Assembly (NCBI GenBank): GCA_020831965.1
Contig: JAFIFP010000004.1
Location: forward strand, 1-64,000
Origin: Idiomarina sp.
GTDB lineage: Bacteria; Pseudomonadota; Gammaproteobacteria; Enterobacterales; Alteromonadaceae
Length of the DNA: 64,000 nucleotides
Direction of reading: 5' to 3'
Position numbers and translations under genes: made by a program. How positions within the stretch are numbered: the stretch's first letter is position 1; the number at the start of each line of letters is the position of its first letter. Positions 57,646 through 64,000 of the stretch are shown here, in pieces. Under the pieces are notes generated by a model. It worked only from the letters and a program-made list of their open reading frames with translations. It was not told the origin of the DNA and searched no databases.

Positions 57646-58788
57646 CTAAACCGCTTGGCGCAGGATGTCAGCTTTGTCAGTCTGCTCCCACGGAAACTCA
57701 TTTCGGCCAAAATGCCCATAAGCAGCCGTCGGCAGATAAATCGGCCGCTCTAAGTCGAGCATTTGAATCAAACCATAAGGACGTAAATCAAAATACTCAC
57801 GCACCAGGCGAATTAAAGTTTCTTCCGAGTGAGCGCTGGTGCCAAAGGTATCGATACTAATGGAGGTCGGCTCAGCGACACCAATAGCGTATGACACCTG
57901 TAGTTCGCAGCGCTTGGCGAGGCCAGCGGCCACAATGTTCTTCGCGACATATCGAGCTGCATAAGCTGCACTGCGGTCGACCTTTGACGGGTCTTTGCCC
58001 GAGAAAGCGCCGCCGCCGTGACGGGCCATGCCGCCGTATGTATCGACGATAATCTTGCGCCCAGTCAGTCCACAGTCACCCATAGGACCGCCAATGACAA
58101 AACGGCCAGTCGGGTTAATGTGGAACTTGGTATCTTTATGTAACCACTCTGCCGGTAAAACGGGCTTGATAATGGTTTCCATCACCGCTTCACGCAGCTC
58201 GTTCAATTGAATTGACTCAGCGTGTTGGGTAGAGAGTACGACCGCATCAATAGCAACGGGTACACCATCTTCGTAAACAAAGGTAATCTGGCTCTTGGCA
58301 TCTGGACGTAACCACTTCAGTTCGCCACGACGCATTTCCGCCTGTTTTTGTACCAGCTTGTGTGAATACATGATCGGCGCGGGCATAAGCTCTGCGGTTT
58401 CGTCGCTCGCGTAGCCAAACATTAAACCTTGATCGCCGGCTCCCTGGTCAGCAGGATCTGCACGATCAACGCCCTGGTTAATGTCAGGAGATTGCTTACC
58501 GATGGCGTTTAGCACCGCGCAGCTGTCTGCGTCGAAGCCCATATCAGAGTGGGTATAGCCGATCTTACGCACGGTATTGCGGGTGAGCTCTTCGATATCA
58601 ACCCAAGCCGTGGTGTTAATCTCGCCGCCGACGAGGACCATTCCTGTTTTTACGAAAGTTTCGCATGCAACCCGTGCTTTCGGATCTTGAGTCAGGATGG
58701 CGTCTAGGACTGCATCGGAAATTTGGTCTGCAATTTTATCAGGATGCCCTTCAGACACTGATTCTGAGGTAAAAACATGACGTGTCAT
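57646..58788 (-). CDS. metK: S-adenosylmethionine synthetase
   Basis: MetK makes SAM from methionine and ATP. The 380-residue protein has [13 protein letters not shown] at the N terminus, [11 protein letters not shown], and [14 protein letters not shown], the full set of family signatures. The frame stays open to 58866, but ATG at 58788 aligns with E. coli MetK. A MetJ-type operator lies about 90-120 bases upstream (58876-58905), so repression by MetJ-SAM is expected. rsmE and gshB follow closely on the same strand. Confidence 0.97.
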   Translation of the reverse strand: MTRHVFTSESVSEGHPDKIADQISDAVLDAILTQDPKARVACETFVKTGMVLVGGEINTTAWVDIEELTRNTVRKIGYTHSDMGFDADSCAVLNAIGKQSPDINQGVDRADPADQGAGDQGLMFGYASDETAELMPAPIMYSHKLVQKQAEMRRGELKWLRPDAKSQITFVYEDGVPVAIDAVVLSTQHAESIQLNELREAVMETIIKPVLPAEWLHKDTKFHINPTGRFVIGGPMGDCGLTGRKIIVDTYGGMARHGGGAFSGKDPSKVDRSAAYAARYVAKNIVAAGLAKRCELQVSYAIGVAEPTSISIDTFGTSAHSEETLIRLVREYFDLRPYGLIQMLDLERPIYLPTAAYGHFGRNEFPWEQTDKADILRQAV

Positions 58789-58875
58789 AATATTCCGTTT
58801 CTCGTTTCGATAAATAATCCCGAGGGATACGTTCGCGCAATCGGGAAAGACTAACGGAAAATGCAAAAAAAATCC

Positions 58876-58905
58876 ACAGATAGACGTCTATCTGTCTATA
58901 CGTTT
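58876..58905. promoter_or_regulatory. MetJ-type operator (met boxes) upstream of metK
   Basis: A perfect consensus met box AGACGTCT lies at 58882-58889, followed in register by ATCTGTCT (58890-58897, 5 of 8) and ATACGTTT (58898-58905, 6 of 8). A 20-bp perfect palindrome covers 58876-58895. MetJ binds tandem 8-bp boxes of this consensus as a repressor with SAM as corepressor. The site lies in the metK-tktA gap and would be expected to act on metK. Confidence 0.8.
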
Positions 58906-58986
58906 GTTTTTATTGCCTCGATTTTGGGCTGAAAAGCTGAGGCTCGATTTGCGCCTTGGGGGCGAATGTTGGACAATACGCGCGCA

Positions 58987-59029
58987 TCCGAGCGCTCTTT
59001 TGGAGCGCCAGTCCGAGCGCCAGATTTTT
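58987..59029 (+). promoter_or_regulatory. Two mutually exclusive hairpins in the tktA leader
   Basis: GCGCTC (58992-58997) pairs with GAGCGC (59003-59008). The same GCGC (59005-59008) can also pair with GCGC at 59017-59020, in a hairpin followed by TTTTT (59025-59029). The 9-mer TCCGAGCGC occurs at 58987-58995 and 59012-59020. The arrangement looks like an attenuator, but the second stem is short and the U-run is only five. Confidence 0.3.
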
Positions 59030-59053
59030 GCCCACAATCCCGAGGAGTTTTGA

Positions 59054-61057
59054 ATGCTTGAACGTCGTCACCTAGCCAATGCAATTCGTGCACTAAGTAT
59101 GGACGCTGTCCAACAAGCCAAGTCTGGTCATCCAGGCGCACCCATGGGAATGGCTGATATTGCCGAAGTGCTGTGGCGCGACTATCTCCAGCATAATCCG
59201 CTGAATCCTGATTGGGCGAATCGCGATCGTTTCGTGCTGTCCAATGGCCATGGCTCCATGTTGATTTACTCGCTGCTTCATTTGACAGGTTATGCACTGA
59301 GCATTGACGACTTGAAAGCGTTCCGCCAACTGCATTCCAAGACTCCAGGTCACCCTGAGTATGGTTATGCACCGGGTGTGGAAACTACAACGGGTCCTTT
59401 GGGGCAAGGGATTGCAAATGCGGTCGGTATGGCGCTTGCAGAAAAGGCGTTGGCGGCCCAGTTCAATCGCCCTGAATTCCCCGTGGTTGATCACTACACT
59501 TACACTTTCTTAGGTGATGGTTGCTTAATGGAAGGGATTAGCCATGAAGTCTGCTCACTGGCCGGCACGCTTGGCTTGGGTAAACTTATTGCCTTCTATG
59601 ATGACAACGGTATTTCTATCGACGGTGAAGTGGAAGGCTGGTTTACCGACGACACGGTAAAGCGTTTTGAAAGTTACGGCTGGCAGGTGATTGCTAATGT
59701 GGACGGCCACGATAGCGAAGCGGTTCGCAAAGCGATTGAAGCGGCACGGGCAGACAGCGACCGACCGACGCTCATTTGCTGTAAAACGATTATCGGTTTC
59801 GGTGCTCCGAACAAGCAGGGCACAGAAAGCTGCCATGGCGCTCCTCTAGGAGACGACGAAATTGAACTCGCGCGCAAAGAGCTTGGCTGGGAGTATGGCC
59901 GCTTTGAAGTGCCTGCAGACGTTTACGAGGCTTGGTCTGCACAAGAGCAAGGTCGCCAACGTGAAGCGCGCTGGAATGAGCTGTTTGCGGCATATGAGAA
60001 GGCGCATCCAGCGCTGGCGCAGGAACTTACCCGTCGCTTGCAGGGTGAGTTACCCGCGAACTGGCGTGCCGATAGCGATGCATGGATTGAACAGTTACAA
60101 GCCAACCCAGAGAAAGTAGCGACCCGCAAGGCATCGCAGAACGCCTTAAATCAAATTGGTCCTTGGCTACCTGAATTGTTGGGAGGTTCTGCCGATCTAG
60201 CTGGTTCGAATCTTACCATTTGGTCAGACTCCAAGCCGTTGACGGCTGAAGATGCTAGTGGCAACTATGTGTTCTACGGTGTGCGCGAGTTTGGCATGTC
60301 GGCGATCATGAATGGTGTGATGCTACATGGCGGGTTCCGTCCTTATGGCGCAACTTTCCTTATGTTTATGGAATATGCTCGCAATGCGGTGCGCATGTCT
60401 GCACTCATGAAGTTGCCAGTTATTTATGTGTATACGCATGACTCGATTGGTTTAGGTGAAGATGGGCCAACCCATCAGCCCGTCGAACAAATGGCCAGTC
60501 TGCGTCAAACACCAAACATGCAAACGTGGCGCCCTTGTGATCAAGTGGAGTCGGCTGTGGCTTGGCAGGCTGCGATGGAGCGCCATGACGGTCCAAGTAG
60601 CTTGATTTTTACGCGCCAAGGAGTGCCGCAACAGGAGCGTAGCGCGGAGCAATTAGTCAATGTCCGCCGTGGCGGTTATGTCCTACGAGACTGCGCAGGC
60701 ACCCCTGATTTGATTTTAATTGCGACAGGATCTGAGGTAGAGCTTGCGATGGCAGCGGCGGAAAAGCTGACCAAGCAGGGTGAGCAGGTGCGCGTGGTGT
60801 CGATGCCATCGAGCTGTGTTTTTGATCGCCAAGAAGCGGCCTATAAAGAATCGGTGCTACCGAAGCAAGTACGGCGTCGCATTGCAATTGAAGCCGGTAT
60901 CGCAGACTTCTGGACGAAGTACGTGGGTCTAGATGGCAGAGTGCTAGGTATGACGACTTTTGGTGAGTCAGCTCCGGCCGAAGATCTTTTCAAGCATTTT
61001 GGTTTTACTGTTGAACGTGTTCTCGAGATAGCCGCTGAATTGGCGCACGAGGTGTAA
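59054..61057 (+). CDS. tktA: Transketolase
   Basis: Transketolase moves two-carbon units between sugar phosphates in the pentose phosphate pathway with thiamine diphosphate. The 667-residue protein has [11 protein letters not shown] near the N terminus, [13 protein letters not shown] as ThDP/Mg site, and [16 protein letters not shown] in the pyrimidine domain. Length matches E. coli TktA (663). GAGGAG precedes the ATG. The stop directly abuts epd, so tktA-epd-pgk-fba is one transcription unit. Confidence 0.97.
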   Translation: MLERRHLANAIRALSMDAVQQAKSGHPGAPMGMADIAEVLWRDYLQHNPLNPDWANRDRFVLSNGHGSMLIYSLLHLTGYALSIDDLKAFRQLHSKTPGHPEYGYAPGVETTTGPLGQGIANAVGMALAEKALAAQFNRPEFPVVDHYTYTFLGDGCLMEGISHEVCSLAGTLGLGKLIAFYDDNGISIDGEVEGWFTDDTVKRFESYGWQVIANVDGHDSEAVRKAIEAARADSDRPTLICCKTIIGFGAPNKQGTESCHGAPLGDDEIELARKELGWEYGRFEVPADVYEAWSAQEQGRQREARWNELFAAYEKAHPALAQELTRRLQGELPANWRADSDAWIEQLQANPEKVATRKASQNALNQIGPWLPELLGGSADLAGSNLTIWSDSKPLTAEDASGNYVFYGVREFGMSAIMNGVMLHGGFRPYGATFLMFMEYARNAVRMSALMKLPVIYVYTHDSIGLGEDGPTHQPVEQMASLRQTPNMQTWRPCDQVESAVAWQAAMERHDGPSSLIFTRQGVPQQERSAEQLVNVRRGGYVLRDCAGTPDLILIATGSEVELAMAAAEKLTKQGEQVRVVSMPSSCVFDRQEAAYKESVLPKQVRRRIAIEAGIADFWTKYVGLDGRVLGMTTFGESAPAEDLFKHFGFTVERVLEIAAELAHEV

Positions 61058-62149
61058 ATGACAACAACTGCGAGTCGCTCGCGTATTCGTATTGCAGTCA
61101 ATGGTTTTGGTCGCATTGGCCGCAGTATCGTGCGGGCGCTATACGAAGCAGGTTGGGCGGATCGTCTCGATATTGTGGCGGTCAATGATTTAGCGCCCAC
61201 GGCTTCCATGGCCCACTTGCTTCGCTATGACTCGACGCATGGGCGTTTTGTGGTGCCCGTGCAAGCAGAAGACGAAGCGTTGGTATTGGGCGAGCATCGT
61301 ATTCAAGTGTTCCATCAAGCCGACCCTGCTAAGTTACCATGGCGCGAGCTCGGTATTGATGTGGTGTTGGAATGTACGGGCGCACTCAACCGTCGCGAAG
61401 ATGGAGAGTTGCATCTTGCGGCAGGCGCGAAGCGGGTCTTGTTCTCTCATCCGGCATCACCTGATGTGGATTTCACCTTAATTCAGGGCGTAAACCAGAA
61501 TCAGTTGGAAACCACGCACCGGGTGATTTCCAATGGCTCTTGTACCACGAATTGTATTGTGCCGGTTATTCAGGCGCTAGATGCGGCGTTTGGTGTGGAC
61601 AGTGGCACCATTACCACGATTCACTCGGCCATGAACGATCAGCAAGTAATCGACGCCTATCATGACAACTTACGTTTGGCGCGCTCGGCGTCACAGTCGA
61701 TTATTCCCGTGGACACTAGGTTGGCGCGTGGAATTGAGCGAATTTTGCCGCAGTTTGCGGGCCGTTTTGAGGCGATCGCAGTGCGGGTGCCGACCACGAA
61801 CGTAACGGCCATGGATTTGAGTGTGACCCTCCATCAGGATGTCACCATCGATTCAGTGAACAAGGCGTTAGCAGATAGTGCCCATGGCTCATTGCGAGGC
61901 ATCTTGGGCTTTACGATGGAGCCCTTAGTATCGGCAGATTTTAATCACGACCCGCGGTCGAGCATTGTGGACGGCACGCAAACCCGCGTGAGCCACAAGC
62001 GCTTAGTGAAAGTTTTAACTTGGTGCGATAACGAATGGGGCTTTGCCAATCGAATGCTCGATTCGGCAGCTGACATTGGTCGCCTTCTTGGTGAGTTCCC
62101 TGCGGACGTTGGTAGCACTTCAGTAAAAGGAAATAACAATGACCATTAA
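61058..62149 (+). CDS. epd: D-erythrose-4-phosphate dehydrogenase
   Basis: Epd oxidises erythrose-4-phosphate to 4-phosphoerythronate, the first step to PLP, and resembles GAPDH. The 363-residue protein has A-V-N-G-F-G-R-I-G (13-21) for NAD, the catalytic Cys162 in S-N-G-S-C-T-T-N-C, then N-D-Q-Q-V-I-D-A-Y and [11 protein letters not shown]-type ending ([10 protein letters not shown]). The first Gly in S-N-G-S-C marks Epd rather than GAPDH (S-N-A-S-C). The start abuts tktA, and it overlaps pgk by 11 bases. With pdxA in the window, PLP synthesis follows the E. coli route. Confidence 0.94.
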   Translation: MTTTASRSRIRIAVNGFGRIGRSIVRALYEAGWADRLDIVAVNDLAPTASMAHLLRYDSTHGRFVVPVQAEDEALVLGEHRIQVFHQADPAKLPWRELGIDVVLECTGALNRREDGELHLAAGAKRVLFSHPASPDVDFTLIQGVNQNQLETTHRVISNGSCTTNCIVPVIQALDAAFGVDSGTITTIHSAMNDQQVIDAYHDNLRLARSASQSIIPVDTRLARGIERILPQFAGRFEAIAVRVPTTNVTAMDLSVTLHQDVTIDSVNKALADSAHGSLRGILGFTMEPLVSADFNHDPRSSIVDGTQTRVSHKRLVKVLTWCDNEWGFANRMLDSAADIGRLLGEFPADVGSTSVKGNNNDH

Positions 62150-63320
62150 GTTCATGAGTGATATGGATTTACGCGGCAAACGCGTATTGATTCGTGAAGA
62201 TTTGAACGTACCGGTGAAAGCAGGTCGAGTAACCTCCGATGCGCGTTTACGGGCCGCATTACCGGCGCTGCAGTCCGCGCTGGAACAGGGTGCGAAAGTC
62301 ATGGTGATGTCTCACCTAGGGCGTCCAGAGGAAGGTGAGTTTAACGAAGAGTTTTCGATGGCGCCGGTGGTGCGGTACTTGGCTGAGCACCTAAAATTCC
62401 CGGTGCGCCTCGAAAGTAATTATCTCGATGGGGTGGACGTCGCAGGCGGTGAGCTCGTCGTGTTTGAAAACGTCCGCTTCAATGTGGGTGAGAAAAAGAA
62501 TGACCCGACGCTAGCAAAGAAGCTCGCGGCCTTATGCGACATTTTCGTGATGGATGCATTTGGCACTGCGCATCGTGCCCAGGCATCAACTTATGGTGTG
62601 GCACAGTATGCGCCTGTCGCTTGCGCCGGTCCGCTCTTGGCTGAAGAGCTCCGCGCGCTAGGCTTGGCTTTAGAAAACCCGAAGCGTCCGTTAGTGGCTA
62701 TTGTCGGCGGCTCGAAAGTGTCGACCAAGCTGATGGTATTGAACTCACTGGTGCGAAAAGTCGATCAATTGATTGTGGGTGGTGGCATTGCGAATACTTT
62801 CATTGCATCTCAGCAGTTGCCAATTGGTAAGTCTTTGTTCGAAGCCGATTTGGTGAAAGAGGCCGCCCGTTTGTCTGAGTCAGCGAAAACACGTGGCGCT
62901 GAAATCCCGATTCCAACGGACGTTGTTGTGGGCGATCGCTTCGCTGAGGATGCCCAGGCAACGACCAAAGTTGTGGCAGACGTGGGTGCGGATGACCTGA
63001 TTTTTGATATCGGCCCAGAGACTGCCGAACATTTGGCATCATTGCTGAAAAACGCGGGAACTATTGTCTGGAATGGTCCTGTCGGTGTGTTCGAATTTGA
63101 CCAGTTTGGTGAGGGAACAAAAACCCTAGCCATGGCGATTGCAGAAAGTGATGCGTTTAGTATTGCGGGCGGCGGCGACACGCTGGCGGCCATCGACAAA
63201 TATGGTATCGCAGACAAAATTTCATACATTTCAACCGGAGGCGGTGCCTTTTTAGAGTTTTTAGAAGGCAAAACCTTACCTGCGGTTGCAATCCTGCATG
63301 CGCGTGGGCAAGATTCTTAA
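62139..63320 (+). CDS. pgk: Phosphoglycerate kinase
   Basis: Pgk transfers phosphate between 1,3-bisphosphoglycerate and ADP in glycolysis and gluconeogenesis. The 393-residue protein has [13 protein letters not shown] at the N terminus, S-H-L-G-R-P, then [12 protein letters not shown] in the hinge region, and the C-terminal [13 protein letters not shown] precedes the ATG, which overlaps epd. fba follows after 43 bases, the E. coli order. Confidence 0.97.
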   Translation: MTIKFMSDMDLRGKRVLIREDLNVPVKAGRVTSDARLRAALPALQSALEQGAKVMVMSHLGRPEEGEFNEEFSMAPVVRYLAEHLKFPVRLESNYLDGVDVAGGELVVFENVRFNVGEKKNDPTLAKKLAALCDIFVMDAFGTAHRAQASTYGVAQYAPVACAGPLLAEELRALGLALENPKRPLVAIVGGSKVSTKLMVLNSLVRKVDQLIVGGGIANTFIASQQLPIGKSLFEADLVKEAARLSESAKTRGAEIPIPTDVVVGDRFAEDAQATTKVVADVGADDLIFDIGPETAEHLASLLKNAGTIVWNGPVGVFEFDQFGEGTKTLAMAIAESDAFSIAGGGDTLAAIDKYGIADKISYISTGGGAFLEFLEGKTLPAVAILHARGQDS

Positions 63321-63363
63321 TTATCGCTAGCGCAATGCATATTAAAAATTAAAGGAGTATTTC

Positions 63364-64000
63364 ATGGCCCTCATTTCACTACGCCAATTGCTGGATCACG
63401 CTGCCGAGCACGATTACGGCGTGCCAGCATTTAACGTAAACAACTTAGAGCAAATGCGCGCCATTATGGAAGCGGCAGACGAGACAGATAGCCCGGTGAT
63501 AGTGCAGGCTTCGGCAGGTGCTCGGAAATATGCAGGCGCGCCGTTTTTACGTCATCTTATTTTGGCAGCGGTTGAAGAGTTTCCCCATATTCCAGTGGTG
63601 ATGCACCAAGACCATGGCACCTCACCTGCGATTTGTCAGCGCTCGATTCAACTGGGCTTTAGCTCGGTCATGATGGACGGCTCGCTGCACGAAGACGGCA
63701 AGACACCTGCGGACTATGACTATAATGTGGATGTAACCCGTCGTGTGGTGGAGATGGCACATGCGTGTGGTGTGTCAGTTGAAGGCGAATTGGGTTGTTT
63801 GGGCTCACTAGAAACCGGTCAAGCGGGCGAGGAAGATGGTGTTGGCGCAGAGGGTACACTAAGTCACGACCAGTTGTTGACTGACCCGGAAGAAGCGGCA
63901 GATTTCGTGAAAGCGACACAAGTTGACGCCTTAGCTATTGCCTGCGGTACCTCGCACGGTGCTTATAAATTCTCGCGTCCACCTACGGGCGATATTTTGG
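63364..64000 (+). CDS. fba: Class II fructose-bisphosphate aldolase, partial
   Basis: The first 212 residues of a zinc-dependent fructose-bisphosphate aldolase; the gene runs past the window end. The start [15 protein letters not shown] and [12 protein letters not shown] identify the Calvin-type subgroup of class II enzymes (TIGR01521-like), not the E. coli FbaA-type. H-Q-D-H-G (about 82-86) and V-E-G-E-L-G (about 139-144) carry metal and catalytic residues. AAGGAG precedes the ATG. Confidence 0.94.
   Translation, partial: MALISLRQLLDHAAEHDYGVPAFNVNNLEQMRAIMEAADETDSPVIVQASAGARKYAGAPFLRHLILAAVEEFPHIPVVMHQDHGTSPAICQRSIQLGFSSVMMDGSLHEDGKTPADYDYNVDVTRRVVEMAHACGVSVEGELGCLGSLETGQAGEEDGVGAEGTLSHDQLLTDPEEAADFVKATQVDALAIACGTSHGAYKFSRPPTGDIL

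Noticed and set aside
1-64000. Search for CRISPR arrays, tRNA/rRNA genes, insertion sequences, toxin-antitoxin pairs, phage genes or defence islands
   Set aside because: None was seen; the window is almost wholly conserved chromosomal genes. Small structured RNAs cannot be excluded by eye.

Overview
The window looks like chromosomal DNA of a marine gammaproteobacterium in the Alteromonadales, most likely near the Idiomarinaceae (Idiomarina, Pseudidiomarina or Aliidiomarina). This rests on protein resemblance and gene order recalled from known genomes; no search was run. It is a dense housekeeping region with many genes that abut or overlap by a few bases. I saw no insertion sequence, integrase, CRISPR array, rRNA or tRNA gene.

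Layout. 1-5700: a small membrane protein, a secreted PCuAC copper chaperone, an outer-membrane barrel protein, a TIGR03899-like protein, a large REC-DUF3369-GGDEF-EAL phosphodiesterase and a DUF3299 protein. 5711-7313: ppa and fbp (minus strand). 7513-11939: a tight plus-strand run mpl-ubiX-yadG-yadH-trmB paralogue with junctions of 1-3 nt. 11950-19686: the minus-strand run sfsA-dksA-gluQ-pcnB-folK-panB-panC-panP, which matches the E. coli order except that a PLP-dependent decarboxylase (panP) occupies the panD place. 19788-25986: pepB, hrpB, mrcB. 25981-30549: maeA, hemL, pyrB, hemJ (minus). 30654-37555: a coiled-coil membrane protein, erpA, a DUF3718 protein, pepQ, anmK, mepM and tyrS, with three clear intrinsic terminators. 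37698-39698: a chemoreceptor. 39784-46368: the classic lptD-surA-pdxA-rsmA-apaG-apaH operon (minus). 46471-48994: amgK-murU-djlA. 48982-54840: a DUF3530 protein, rluA, a PIN-PhoH ATPase, a secreted transglutaminase-like protein with a small partner, and a flavin monooxygenase. 54827-58788: metK-rsmE-gshB-yqgE-ruvX (minus). 59054-64000: tktA-epd-pgk-fba, with fba cut off by the window end.

How the genes fit together. Peptidoglycan turnover is unusually well covered: mrcB builds the wall, mepM cuts it, anmK, amgK and murU recycle the anhydro-MurNAc sugar along the Pseudomonas-type route, and mpl recycles the tripeptide. Carbon metabolism is covered by fbp, maeA, tktA, epd, pgk and fba. Cofactor synthesis is represented by panB/panC/panP (pantothenate), folK (folate), epd and pdxA (PLP), hemL and hemJ (haem), ubiX (ubiquinone) and metK (SAM). 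The outer membrane is served by lptD and surA.

The best regulatory signal is a MetJ-type operator upstream of metK, built around a 20-bp perfect palindrome. Other signals are a perfect tandem 15-mer upstream of the small protein at 53317, degenerate direct repeats upstream of the phosphodiesterase, and a pair of mutually exclusive hairpins in the tktA leader. I found no clear undescribed multi-gene system. The most open leads are the TrmB paralogue with an altered catalytic motif, coupled to an ABC transporter, and the two-gene transglutaminase-like cluster.
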